A DNA stretch of 64,000 nt from Kuschelorhynchus macadamiae (GCA_030620095.1 JAUTXW010000553.1:62001-126000), one strand, 5' to 3'. Shown: positions 43,684-56,786, numbered from the stretch's first letter. The notes: a model not told the origin generated them from the letters alone. Numbers and translations: made by a program.

Positions 43684-46600
43684 GTTTAATTTTTTAAAAC
43701 ATGGCTCAACTTTTGTTCAGATGAAATGAGTTATGCAAAAAGCATTTTTTTGCTTTCTAGAAGCCTAATACAGAAAAATAAAAATTTTCCTGGGGAAATA
43801 GGTATATCATTTCCATTTTACTGACTTTTTAATAGCTGAAATCAATTACATGGAATAATTTGTTTTGGTTGAATTTTTCTGAACATAATAGAATAGAAAA
43901 ATATTCTTGAGGAAATACGTCATTTTCATTTTCCGAGGAGATTTTGTAAACTTTAGAATAGCTAGAAATCAGTTATGCTTTGCGTTCTAACATTATTTTG
44001 AACATATAAATGCGAATATGTTCCTGCGGATTAAGTCAATTCCATTTTCGGAGGAAATGTTTCAAACTTTAGAATAGCTCAAATGCGAATAATGATAGGT
44101 ATTCATATTTATTTTTAGCTTGTATAAGTCTCCTGAATTTAATAATTAAAAAATATGTGCGGAAACTACTAATTTTTATTTTATTTATTTATTTCTGTTT
44201 ATTTTTAGCTATAATTAATAAAAATGCGGATAAAATTAGGATTTGTTAGGTTTGGTGTAAAAAAAGGTCGAAAGAAAGCCGACAAAATTCCGAGTCTATA
44301 TTAAACCAAAGATTTTTTTAACAAAACATACAAAATTGGGAGTTTCCGCAGAGACACCTTTTAATTATTGCAATCAGCTTTATAGAAACCAAAAAAATAT
44401 ATTTCGTGAATATATCATATTTCAACAATAGAAAAGTAAATACAAAATTGATTTAAGAAATAAGAGTTTAGGACGGAATTTTTTATTCAGAAGACTTTAG
44501 TTAAAAAAATTATAATTTATTTTTAACAATTTTAATTTTAATACAAAATATGTATATTTCACAAAAATTCAAAAATTATCGTAGTTTTAATTGGGAGGTA
44601 TTATCAGAATTACATTATAAATATTAGGTACCTGATTTACAGTAGTTTCTGATAAAATTATTCAATTGTCCTGCATGGGGGTTTCTCTATAATGCTGCAT
44701 TTCAGAAATACAGAATTTGATTAGTTGAAGCAAATAGGATAAATATACAAGTTCTTATATTAGTATTTTTATACGTCCTCGGAATGTAGTACAAAGATTT
44801 TGCCGATAATGGCCATATTATAAAAAAGTTATTTCAGACGATTAAATTTTCCAGGAAACAAGTCCAGCAGGAGCATATTTAGAACGGGAGATATGGAAAT
44901 TGACCAAAAATAAAACTAATTTCCTAGTTAGTTAATTTGTATTCCTTTTTCGCCCTTTCTTTATGGTTACATACAACTTTAACCTATATACCTTTATCAT
45001 ATGCTTTAACGTACTAATTTACTTAATAAAAGGTAAAATGTTATAAAGTGACCATATTTTACTAGCTCTAAAGCAGGATAATTTAAAATTAGTATTTAAA
45101 AATAAATGAAGAAAATTAATAAATTTCAAATTTTTAGTTGTTTTGTTTTTGGCTTAAAAATAAAGACATTTTTTTATAAGAAAGGTCGAAAGTGGCAGTT
45201 TTCCATACATGGGAAACTTTTTCATGTATAGTGCAGAAATAGTACGCTTATCTAGGAAATGCGGATAATGGGTTTTCCGCATGCTGGTAGCAAAATAAGT
45301 TTTCCTAGTAACATCGTTTTCCCTACTATCTGATTTTTTATTATCCGCCCTATTTTGGTGTAAAAGAGTGCAAAAACGAGAATCCTTCCTTACTAAAATT
45401 AGTGCTCATGTACAGGGTCATGGGTTATAAGTGCACAATTCCTTGTCTCCCTTAAATTCGCTTTTGAAAAAAATGTATATAATATAAAACAGTTACTCTA
45501 TATTTTATTTTTATCAATTTTTATACAGGGTGTGCCAAAAACATCTTGTATATTTTCACTGATGTCGACACAGCTTATATATCAAGATGAATTTATTTTT
45601 AATGATTTTGTTAAATTTATCTTTAACGGTCTTCCTATAAATAATTAAAAACAGCTCTATAAGAGCAATGTGTTAGAAAGAGAATCACAGAAGACTTATA
45701 ATAATTGTCTAGCACGGTAGGCTTACTGAACAGTTTTTAACTATATTTTAAAAAACTGTTCAAAATAAACCCATCGAGCCCTATATCAATAATTCGTCTT
45801 GTTGAAGCTCTATCGATATACTCAGGTTTATTTACTCATTGTACAGAAAACAACCATTTCATTGACACTGATAATTTGGATCTTAATACTCCAATAAAAT
45901 AAAGGTAAATGTTTTATGCTTTTAGAACAACTTGAAATAAAAAAATATTTATCACCAAATCCGCTCACAACAAATGACCAACAAAATTTCCAAACTACAC
46001 CAATAATAAGCAGCCTTCTAAGGAACAACAATACAAACCCCTAGATATAGCATATTTTTAGTTTAGTATTCACTGCTTAGAGTATGTTTTATTACTCTAA
46101 GGTTCACTGAATGGTCTGTTCAGAAAAGCCTAAAGAGCCGAAATATATGCATAATCACTCTCCAATAAAAAATTTGAAACATTAAAAAGTTCTCTTTAAA
46201 ACCTCTATTTAAGAAATGTTTCACAAGTATATAGACATATACACTGTCTTCAACAAATTTATTGGGCGTCATTTTGTTCAAGCTTATTGGCTATGTACCA
46301 ATATTTTACCAATTTCTACCTATGCTACACTTGATTTTTGAATATAATGTAAAATAAATAAGCAATTTTTCACTCTGAATTTTTAAAAATAGTTATTTTA
46401 CTCAACGAGTGCAGTATTTTTGTTTAGTTTTTTTAATAGCTCATTTTTCTTTTCCAAGAAATACTAAATATGTGAGTGGTAACATTTTAACTTAAACATC
46501 AACTTCGATTTCATTAGCCGATTCCTCCATATCAATAATAAGACGCGACCGGATTTAACGATAACGTTTTAGAAACTGAGAGGTTAACAAAAGATCATAA

Positions 46601-47829
46601 TTTCTTGGGCGCATACATTTTCTAACACTATATTATTTAACTAGGCGGCTGCTTCAGCTTTTCTTCTATTGAATTATCAATATTTAAATATCCATAAATG
46701 CGGATCAAACCATCTCAAAAAAATTTTTTTCGACTTTCTACAACTGGTTTGGTTAAAATATTTTGGGACCTCACAATGCAAGAAAACGTACGTTTTATGT
46801 TAAATGTACGTTGCTAGGTTTTGCTACCACTTTGTCTACTTTGTTGTATTTAGGAAATTAGGAAAACATCATTGGAATCATTTTTGGTTTGAGATATTCT
46901 CATCTTCATTTTTTACATTTACATAAATGCTCTTTGCAATATTATTTCAGATATTCGCATTATATGCAACTTCGGCTAGGTAGTTTTAAAATAGTACTCA
47001 AATAGTTACTGTTACTGTTAATCGGCAATAATGTAAAAAAAACAATTTTATATTTTCTCGGGGGAGGGGGGTTTATGCACCTGCATAATATTATCAAATA
47101 TAATATTATTGATCAAGTAATTGTTCCATTAAGAATAATTTTTTCAATAATAATTTTCAACAAATAGTAACCTAGAATCCCAACTTAATTTTGTATTATA
47201 AAGAATATACTCAAAATTATCAGAATCAGTCTGATAATTATCCGAAGTCTGACAACGCTGCTTGTTATAAAAAAGGTTATTTCAGAGTATTAAATTTTCC
47301 AGGAATTTAGTCGACTTATATATTCAGAAATAATTTTAATGTTTTGGGTCTGACAGGGTTGCCATTTGTTTTGAGTTTTGAAAATTTTATTGTTAATAAT
47401 AAAAATGGAATAATTTCTTTGAAACATTAGAAAATCCATTATGCATTTAGTCTTTAGAAAAATATTGAAATTGCTTAGTGATATACTGATGAGTGAAGGA
47501 TATACCTACATATTATAATCTGCCTAAATCCGTTAGGAAGGTATTTATTGGGGAACTTTAGGGTTTCCTAAAGGACTAGAAGTTCTAAAACAGAAAATGT
47601 ACATTTTGACGCAATACAAAAATTACCCTATAATATGAAATATTGAAGTAAAGACGATAATAACACAGTAAGCAACGCTCGAAGTACACCTTCAATAATT
47701 TTAGGTAAATTTAATGAGGCATAGAAAGGAAAAACGCCTTTTAGCAACTGATACCTGATAGGCATCTTTGCCTACTAATTATTTTAATGTGAGTTTGTTA
47801 AGATCCAAAGTTGTCCTTATATTTTTTTA
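43684..47829 (+). repeat. Giant inverted repeat, left arm (block B and extension)
   Basis: 43684-46580 repeats block A, with the right K part shortened. 46580-47829 is an extension not present in A. The entire arm is mirrored by 50312-55040. Compared with A it has an extra segment of about 117 bases (45252-45368) bounded by GCGGATAAT and ATTATCCGC, also present in the right arm. No gene is recognised; a 67-codon minus frame (45828-46031) is the equivalent of the one in block A. Confidence 0.8.
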
Positions 47830-49017
47830 GCTAGTGTACCCATACGATTAGCTTTAAAGTACCTAAAGGAACTACTTGAAATCAATAATTTCAAAAAAGA
47901 AATTATTGATGAATATCTACTTCTCACAAAATTGTGTATGAATCAAAATTTTTTTCAGTTCAACAATATATTATAAACAACTTGAGGGAACTGCGATGGG
48001 CAATTGCTTATCTCCGTTCCCTGCAAATTTGTTTATGGGTAGATTAGAAATCCAATTCAAAAAAGAACTCAAGTATTTCCCAAGTGTGGTATAGATACGT
48101 AGACGATATATTTGCTATTTTTGATAATAAAACAGAAAAAGTGGACACTTTCTTAGAAACATTAAACAATAAATATCCTTCCATTAATTTTACGTACGAA
48201 AAGGAGAACAATGGACAATTACCTTTTCTCGATACGTTAGTAATTAGAATTTGATATTTTTAGGGAATTTACTAATACTGATAGGTATATAACATTCAAT
48301 AAATTTCATTGCCGTCAACACAAAATGGCAGCATTTCATTTCTTAACTCACAGGTTAATCAATTTTCTATTAAGTATAAAACGTTTTAACAATGAAATGA
48401 ATCGGACTAAAAATATAGCTAAAAGTAATGGATATAATGATAATTTTGTACATAAATTAGTAAATAGGCATAAGCATAAGAAAACGTTAAAAGATGCCAC
48501 TACTCTTCAAGCACTTGAGGCTCCCTATAAAATCATAGTAATCACATATGATCCCAGATATACGAGAGGTCTAGAAAAAGTATTTAAAAACGTAGGTTTT
48601 AGAGTAGCCTACAAAACGTAGAACAGTTTTAAAAATCTCCTTGGAAACCCTAAAGACAAAGTCGACTTGAAGGAGAGGAGTGGCATCTATGAAATTAGCT
48701 GTAATGACTGCGATCTAAAATATGTTGGCCGAACTAAACGCTTCATAAACATTCGTTTTAAAGAACACAAGGCACATTTAAGGTACGGAAGAACAGAAAA
48801 GTCAACCGTTGCCCAACATGCTTTGGAAAACAATCACCAAATAGGAATAAATAATCTTAAGTGGATTAAAAATGTATCTAATAGTAGATTATTGGATGCA
48901 TTGGTGAGTATAGAAATAGTTAAATGTGGTAAGAAAGCATTAAATAAAGAGAGAGAGCCTATTCCCTATAAACAAAAATCTTTTTTGGCTATTTCGCAAC
49001 TGAATAAAAATATTTAA
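47830..49017 (+). pseudogene. Penelope-like element P2: RT and full GIY-YIG endonuclease
   Basis: 5'-truncated copy: it starts at SVPIRLALKYLKELLE (RT motif A end), continues with frameshifts through RYVDDIFAIFDNK and NNGQLPFLDTLVI (48090-48255), then the thumb as one clean frame (48325-48621, AAFHFLTHRLINFLL to FRVAYKT). After a TAG at 48619 the GIY-YIG domain follows as a clean frame (48667-49017): GIYEISCNDCDLKYVGRT, INIRFKEHKAHLRYGR and KALNKEREPIPYK supply the GIY, YVG, Arg and Glu signatures. The endonuclease domain looks intact; the RT is not. The copy sits exactly between the arms of the giant inverted repeat. Confidence 0.85.
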
Positions 49018-49690
49018 CTTTAAATTAATTGAAGCAGATATTTAATATAATTACATACCTCAACATGTAGACTAGTTTGTCTACGGAATGTTTCGATACA
49101 TAATGTAAATAATATTATTTAAGCAAGCATAAGAAATTATATCATTTACCTTAAGTTTTTATAGACACATAGTAATTGTACAAATACGTTCATTCTATCG
49201 GGACTCATCAGTGCGCCGATCGGCAGAGAAAAACATTAAATAATAGAAAAGAATTGATTTCAAAATTTTAAAATGTGTCAGTTTGTTTGACATGTAACCT
49301 AGATTTGAGAAAAATGATAGTTTGCAGCCATCTATAATGTTATTTTTAAATGTGTTCAAATTATTTGTTGCGTTTAGATTGACAAACAAAAATCTATTTT
49401 GGCTTTTTCGCAACTGAATAAAAATATTTAACTTTAAATTAATTGAAGCAGATATTTAATTTAATTACATACCTCAACATGTAGACTAGTCTGTCGGAAT
49501 GTTTCGATACATAATGTACCTAAATAATATCGTTTAAGCAAGCATAAGAAATTATATCATTTACCTTAAGTTTTTATAGATACATAGTAGTTGTACAAAT
49601 ACGTTTTTCCCCATAGTCCCCTCTGCAACCAAGTGTGACCACATTTATCTATAAATAGTCTCGGTTAGAATAAGTTACTTAGTTTATATC
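49018..49690 (+). repeat. PLE 3' tail, tandemly repeated
   Basis: The stretch from CAACTGAATAAAAATATTTA to GTACAAATACGTT occurs twice (about 48998-49190 and 49410-49600), separated by about 200 bases that carry a hammerhead-like core in antisense. The same arrangement is seen in P3 (61800-62390, opposite strand). Confidence 0.65.
49188..49211 (-). ncRNA. Hammerhead-like core, antisense to the PLE, degenerate
   Basis: Minus strand: CTGATGAGTCCCGATAGAAT then GAAC. The CTGATGA box and a weak stem are present; the GAAA box is altered to GAAC. The counterpart at 62199-62222 is better preserved. Confidence 0.35.
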
Positions 49691-49695
49691 ATCTG

Positions 49696-49730
49696 CTGAT
49701 CATGCTAACTTGGTTAGCGAAACGCGCGTC
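49696..49730 (+). ncRNA. Hammerhead-ribozyme-like motif of PLE P2
   Basis: In the coding sense: CTGATCA (consensus CTGANGA, one change), T, GCTAAC-TTG-GTTAGC (perfect stem II), GAAA, then CGCGCGTC, which can form the very short stem III with a GTC cleavage triplet typical of PLE hammerheads. The G-to-C change in the core probably inactivates this copy. Confidence 0.55.
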
Positions 49731-50229
49731 CAGAACGTAAGAAGTTGTGATGTAGTGTGGTTATAACTCTTGTATTTTGATCAATAAGTGAGTAAATACA
49801 ATTCAAACGGTGACGTCGCTCGCCGCTAAAACAATGTCAAACATGTCTTGATTAGGGCTGGGTTATGTTGTCGATATATCGACTGGTTATCGAAATATCG
49901 AATAACGAAAGGTAAATAAAAAATAACGATATATTGATAGGATAACTATCAAGTGGATTAAATATTTATAAGGGCGAGAATTGTTTTTTGCTCTGTTAGT
50001 TTATTTGCGAGGACATGTAGCCTAAATTGATTTCATAGTTATGAACCTAGGGCGGGTGGGCCTCAGTAATGTTGAGATGCTAAACTTAATTATTGGTTTT
50101 TTAAATACATAAATATTTTTTCAAAAATTAAAAAAAAACTCTAACTTTAGGAAAGGTAAAAATATATTCTTATTATGTTTAACTGGTCCTTTATAAATAA
50201 ATGAGCATATAAAAAAATATAAGCAACTT
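49731..50229 (+). repeat. PLE-downstream flank shared with P3
   Basis: Contains GTAGTGTGGTTATAACTC, a TGACGTCGCTCGCCGC patch, a TATCGATA-like cluster (49870-49960: TCGATATATCGA and relatives) and GGGCGGGTGGGCCTCAG. The whole stretch is found inverted at 61185-61630. No ORF. Confidence 0.55.
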
Positions 50230-50295
50230 ACAGATTAAAAAAATATATACATTTATTATGATCTACAGATAGATCACTGGGCGCTAATGAGTTAA
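50230..50295 (+). mobile_element. piggyBac-like terminus
   Basis: GATCTACAGATAGATCACTG then GGGCGCTAATGAG ends at TTAA (50292-50295), resembling the 3' end at 24217-24363. Only the terminus is present. Confidence 0.4.
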
Positions 50296-50311
50296 ATATT
50301 CTAAAAGTTTG

Positions 50312-53300
50312 AGCTAAAAAAATATAAGGACAACTTTGGATCTTAACAAACTCACATTAAAATAATTAGTAGGCAAAGATGCCTATCAGGTATCAGTTGC
50401 TAAAAGGCATTTTTCCTTTCTATGCCTCAATAAATTTACCTAAAATTATTGAACGTGTACTTCTAGCGTTGCTTACTGTGTTATTATCGTCTTTACTTCT
50501 ATATTTCATATTATAGGGTAATTTTTGTATTCCGTCAAAATGTACTCTTTCTGTTTTAACGGATTTAGGCAGATTATAATTTGTAGGTATATCCTTCACT
50601 CATCAGTATATCACTAAGCAATTTCAATATTTTTCTAAAGACTAAATGCATAATGGAGTTTCTAATGTTTCAAAGAAATTATTCCATTTTTATTATTAAC
50701 AATAAAATTCTCAAAACTCAAAATAAAATGGCAACCCTGTCAGACCCAAAACATTAAAATTATTTCTTAATATATAAGTCGACTAAATTCCTGGAAAATT
50801 TAATACTCTGAAATAACCTTTTTTATAACAAGCAGCGTTGTCAGACGTCGGATAACTATCAGACTGATTCTTATAATTTTGAATATATTCTTTATAATAC
50901 AAAATTGAGTTGGAATTCTAGGTACCTATTTGTTGAAAATTATTATTGAAAAAATTATTCTTAATGGAACAATTACTTGATCAATAATATTATATTTGAT
51001 AATATTATGCAGGTGCATAAACCCCCCTCTCCCAAGAAAATATAAAATTGGTTTTTTTTACATTACTGCTGATTAACAGTAACAGTAACTATTTGAGTAC
51101 TATTTTGAAACTACCTAGCCGAAGTTGCATATAATGGGAATATCTGAAATAATATTGCAAAGAGCATTTATGTAAATGTAAAAAATGAAGATGAGAATAT
51201 CCCAAACAAAAAATGATTCCAATGATGTTTTCCTAATTTCCTAAATACAACAAAGTAGACAAAGTGGTAGCAAAACCTAGCAACGTCCATTTAAATATCA
51301 AAATATTAAAGTAATTATTAGGTAAGCCGCGTTTTCTTGCATTGTGAGGTCCCAAAATATTTTAACCAAACCAGTTGTAGAAAGTCGAAAAAAAATTTTT
51401 TGAGATGGTTTGATCCACATTTATGGATATTTAAATATTGATAATTCAATAGAAGAAAAGCTGAAGCAGCCGCCTAGTTAAATAATATAGTGTTATAAAA
51501 TGTATGCGCCCAAGAAATTATGATCTTTTCTCAACCTCTCAGTTTCTAAAACATTATCGTTAAATCCGGTCTCGTCTTATTATTGATATAGAGGAATCGG
51601 CTAATGAAATCGAAGTTGATGTTTAAGTTAAAATGTTACCACTCACATATTTAGTATTTCTTGGAAAAGAAAAATGAGCTATTAAAAACACTAAACAAAA
51701 ATACTGCACTCGTTGAGTAAAATAACTACCGCTTTTTTTTTTGTAAATTAATCTAAAAAATTGAAATCTAAAAAAATTTAGTCGTTTTCTAGGTAACTAC
51801 ATATAATTATGTGCACATGCAGCTGTTCAATCAGCTAGGTGCACCACGTAAATATTTTTAAGAAAATAATTGTTTTTATAGAATTTATATAAAATTGAAA
51901 GGCATTGTAAAACTTTTTCTAATATATATATTTATTTATTTATTATTTATTTATATAAAACTTCACATTCTGTATTTATTAAATTATTTATGTGTTATTG
52001 CCCTTAATTATTTTTATTGATGGCTAACTGACATATATGAAAGTAAGTATACAAAAATTCAATAAAATATTCAATAAAATAAATAGAATACCAACAACGA
52101 AACAAAATATATGAATTCAATATGAAGGAACAAAATGGCGGTCTAGAGAAATTTTTAAAAAATCAGAATGAAAAATTGCTTATTTATTTTACATTATATT
52201 CAAAAATCAAGTGTAGCATAGGTAGAAATTGGTAAAATATTGGTACATAGCCAATAAGCTTGAACAAAATGGCGCCCAATAAATTTGTTGAAGACAGTGT
52301 ATATGTTTATATAACTATGTACCGAAGTAAATTAAGTCCACTTCACTAATCCCAATAAAATGATAGATTCATAACGAGGGAAGTTACAGGTAAAGGAGTT
52401 TACCGATTCATAATATTGTAAATTTCTGCACTAATTCTCATGGATATATAGTCTTAACTGATAATACTTATCAAATTTAATTTTACCGGCAATACAGAGA
52501 CTTTGCGGTTGGTTCCTTGTGAAACATTTCTTAAATAGAGGTTTTTAAGAGAACTTTTTAATGTTTCAAATTTTTTATTGGAGAGTGATTATGCATATAT
52601 TTCGGCTCTTTAGGCTTTTCTGAACAGACCATTCAGTGAACCTTAGAGTAATAAAACATACTCTAAGCAGTGAATACTAAACTAAAAATATGCTATATCT
52701 AGGGGTTTGTATTGTTGTTCCTTAGAAGGCTGCTTATTATTGGTGTAGTTTGGAAATTTTGTTGGTCATTTGTTGTGAGCGGATTTGGTGATAAATATTT
52801 TTTTATTTCAAGTTGTTCTAAAAGCATAAAACATTTACCTTTATTTTATTGGAGTATTAAGATCCAAATTATCAGTGTCAATGAAATGGTTGTTTTCTAT
52901 ACAATGAGTAAATAAACCTGAGTATATCGATAGAGCTTCAACAAGACGAATTATTGATATAGGGCTCGATGGGTTTATTTTGAACAGTTTTTTAAAATAT
53001 AGTTAAAAACTGTTCAGTAAGCCTAACGTGCTAGACAATTATTATAAGTCTTCTGTGATTTTCTTTCTAACACATTGCTCTTATAGAGCTGTTTTTAATT
53101 ATTTATACGAAGACAGTTAAAGATAAATTTAACAAAATCATTAAAAATAAATTCATCTTGATATATAAGCTGTGTCGATATCAGTGAAAATATACAAGAT
53201 GTTTTTGGCACACCCTGTATAAAAATGGATAAAAATAAAATATAGAGTAACTGTTTTATATTTTATACATTTTTTTCTAAAGCGAATTTAAGGGAGACAA

Positions 53301-55040
53301 GGAGTTGTGCACTTATAACCCATGACCCTGTACATGAGCACTAATTTTAGTAAGGAAGGATTCTCGTTTTTGCACTCTTTTACACCAAAATAGGGCGGAT
53401 AATAAAAAATGAGATAGTAGGGAAAACGATGTTCTTAGGAAAACTTATTTTGCTACTAACATGCGGAAAACCCATTATCCGCATTTCCTAGGTAAGCGTA
53501 CTATTTCTGCACTATACATGAAAAAGTTTCCCATATATGGAAAAGTGCCACTTTCGACATTTAAACTAAAAATTTGAAATTTATTAATTTTCTTCATTTA
53601 TTTTTAAATACTAATTTTAAACTATCCTGCTTTAGAGCTATTAAAATATGGTCACTTTATAACATTTTACCTTTTATTAAGTAAATTAATACGTTAAAGC
53701 ATATGATAAAGGTGTTCGTATAGGTTAAAGTTGTATGTAACCATAAAGAAAGGGCGAAAAAGGAATACAAATTAACTAACTAGCAAATTAGTTTTATTTT
53801 TGGTCAATTTCCATATCTCCAAGGGGGGCACCCGTTCTAAATATGCTCCTGCTGGACTTGTTTCCTGGAAAGTTTAATCGTCTGAAATAACTTTTTTATA
53901 ATATGGCCATTACCGGCAAAATCTTTGTACTACATTCCGAGGACGTATAAAAATACTAATATAAGAACTTGTATATTTATCCTATTTGCTTCAACTAATC
54001 AAATTCTGTATTTCTGAAATGCAGCATTATAGAGAAACCTCCATGCAGGACATTTGAATAATTTTATCAGAAACTACTGTAAATTAGGTACCTAATATTT
54101 ATAATGTAATTCTGATAATACCTTCTAATTAAAACTACGATAATTTTTGAATTTTTGTGAAATATACGTATTTTTTATTAAAATTAAAATTGTTAAAAAT
54201 AAATAATAATTTTTTTAACTAAAGTCTTCTGAATAAAAAATTCCTTCCTAAACTCTTATTTCTTAAATCAATTTTGTATTTACTTTTCTATTGCTGAAAT
54301 GTGATATATTCACGAAATATATTTTTTTGGTTTCTATAAAGCTGATTGCAATAATTAAAAGGTGTCTGCGGAAACTCCCAATTTTGTATGTTTTGTTAAA
54401 AAAATCCTTGGTTTAATATAGACTCGGAATTTTGTCGGCTTTATCTCGACCTTTTTTTACACCAAGCCTAACAAATCCTAATTTTATCCGCATTTTTATT
54501 AATTATAGCTAAAAATAAACAAAAATAAATAAATAAAATAAAAATTAGCAGTTTCCGCAGATATTTTTTAATTACTAAATTCAGGAGACTTATACAAGCC
54601 AAAAATAAATATGAATACCTATCATTATTCGCATTTTAGCTATTCTAAAGTTTGCAACATTTCCTCCGAAAATGGAATTGACTTATATCCGCAGGAACAT
54701 ATTCGCATTTATATGTTCAAAATAATGTTAGAACGGAAAGCATAACTGATTTTTAGCTATTCTAAAGTTCACAAAATCTCCTCGGAAAATGAAAATGACG
54801 TATTTCCTCAAGAATATTTTTCTATTCTTATGTTCAGAAAAATGTTTAAAATTCAACCAAAACAAATTTTTCCATGTAATTGATTTCAGCTATTAAAAAG
54901 TCAGTAAAATGGAAATGATATACCTATTTCTCCAGGAAAATTTTTATTTTTCTGTATTAGGCTTCTAGAAAGCAAAAAAATGCTTATTGCATAACTGATT
55001 TCATCTGAACAAAAGTTGAGCCATGTTTTAAAAAATTAAA
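50312..55040 (-). repeat. Giant inverted repeat, right arm (block C and extension)
   Basis: Reverse-complement partner of 43684-47829. 50312-51535 mirrors the extension, and 51535-55040 mirrors block A/B. It retains the segment missing from B but present in A (51740-52030) and the roughly 117-base insert (about 53390-53505) missing from A. The 67-codon frame recurs at 52712-52915 (plus). No gene recognised. Confidence 0.8.
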
Positions 55041-55737
55041 TGAAGCTCCGGAACTTCCCGTGTTATGAATATTTACTATTAGGAATAGGGAAGTGTAACC
55101 CAATTTAGTTCAACACTTAGTCTTTTCAAACACTTATATTGGGCACCGTTTTGTACCACCATACCCATATTTTACCACTACCTATGTCACACTTGATATT
55201 TGGATATAATTTAAAATAAATTATATAAGTAGTTTACACCCGCCATTTTGTTCCGTCATTTTGAATTAGTACCAGTTCATATATTACATTTAATTTTTCT
55301 GCAAAATTTAAAGCTAGTTGAATAAGATTTTTTACTTTGATTTAAAAAAAAATATTTGCCCGCCATCTTGAGTTCGTACTACAACTTTAGTTTATCTCTA
55401 TATCACACTTAATGCTTGCACAGTATTTGAAATTAATCTATTAAGTAATTTTTTCAGGCCGATTTTTTAACCGAAATTTGAAGTCAATCGGTTAAGTTGT
55501 TTCTTAGCTCCGCCGCAACAGACACCGGCTGACGGAATTGAGAAAACAAGTTTTTCGGCATCTAGAGATTTGTTCACGATTACAATACTTCCCTTTTAGG
55601 ATACTACTTATCCGATTGACTTCAAATTTTGGTCAAAAATTATTAATAGCGTCTTGGGGATGACCTGGCAATATTTTCGTAAGAATCCAATATAGCCGCC
55701 TAGTGAAATAATAAAAAAAATTCTTACTAAAAAACCG
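55041..55737 (-). repeat. K-family end of block C
   Basis: On the minus strand, from GGGAAGTATTGTAATCGTGA (about 55595) to CATAACACGGGAAGTTCC (about 55050). Intact outer and inner ends with a shortened middle. A further K fragment continues to 55737. Confidence 0.55.
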
Positions 55738-55990
55738 AGGGGGTACTCACTGGGGATATTTTATGTCCTGAGGGAAGGAGATCTGGGGGAGATCCGAGGA
55801 GATACGTAGGACATCCGAGGAGATTAGGGGATATCCGAAGAGTTTCGGAGGATATCCGAGGAGATTCGGAGGAGATACGGAGATATTTAGAGGAGACACG
55901 GGGATATTCGGAGGATATCCAAGGAGATACCGGCAGATTCCAGGGAGATTTCGAGGATATTCAGAGGAATCTGAGAAGATCCCGCAAGGA
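55738..55990 (+). repeat. Polypurine minisatellite (GGAGAT/GGATATCC units)
   Basis: The plus strand is strongly purine-rich and built of degenerate units of about 10-12 bases around GGAGAT.CGAGGATATCC. The reverse strand gives a Pro/Ser/Tyr-rich 91-codon frame (55747-56022), which I regard as a by-product of the repeat. Confidence 0.75.
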
Positions 55991-56245
55991 AATCTATCGA
56001 AAAATGCATAAATAACTTTCAAGTTTCAGATAATTCTAATGTCTCCTATATTCCATGTTAAAAAAGTTGAAGTTTTATTTTTAGAATAGAAATTTAAGAC
56101 CGCTATGCATCAATTTACCAAGAATAATATTTAAGAAATCAACAAAATATTTTTATTGTTACTATATATATTCAAAATATCTGTTCTATTTAAAATAAAG
56201 ACCTTTTTCAATATTAATATTACAGCATTTTAAATTATGAAACCA
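55991..56245. other. AT-rich spacer
   Basis: Nothing recognised. Confidence 0.3.
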
Positions 56246-56510
56246 ACTAACTTATGCTTACAGAAAAAAAGTGGTTTTCTGGGTTATAATGGTTATCTGG
56301 ATTATATATGGGGATGACCGGGCAAAAAAAATGTCGGCTTAGTGAAATGTTCTCAAATTTTGCACAAAATTCAAGTATTATGTAGGAATCAACTGGTAAA
56401 ATTTTGGTACGAATCCAAGATAGCGGAACAAAATGGCGGCTTAACAAAATGTTTAAAAATTTAGCCTGAAAAAATACTTAATGGTCTGATTTCAAATTGT
56501 GAGTAGTATA
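56246..56510 (+). repeat. K-family fragment
   Basis: GGGGATGACCGGGCAAAAA, TTGCACAAAATTCAAG and AACAAAATGGCGGC subunits; both ends missing. Confidence 0.5.
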
Positions 56511-56786
56511 GCCGGGGCGGTCCTGCGACACCTCGATGGCATCTTGAACAACGATCGGTCCCAGGAGCTCTTCGCCTCACCTGTCTGCAAGAAGTGTTTA
56601 CCTGTCAACTTTTGTGCACCTGGCTTAAGCGTGACACCTGGTTTGCACAGGTAGCTGTTATTTTTGGGTTACCAAAAAAATACCAAGAAGCGAGCTTTGC
56701 CGAGCCTCGCGTCATCACTAGAGCCGAGCCTCGCCGCGCCGAATTCTGTAATACCGAGAATTGTTTTTCTGTTAATTAAAATTAAT
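56511..56786. other. GC-richer unassigned sequence
   Basis: Base composition is higher in GC than its flanks (GCCGGGGCGGTCCTGCG, CCGAGCCTCGCCGCGCCG). A 61-codon frame has no motif. Could be part of an unrelated insertion. Confidence 0.3.

Noticed and set aside
55747..56022. Pro/Ser/Tyr-rich minus frame of 91 codons
   Set aside because: Translation of a polypurine minisatellite; no start context or homologue recognised.
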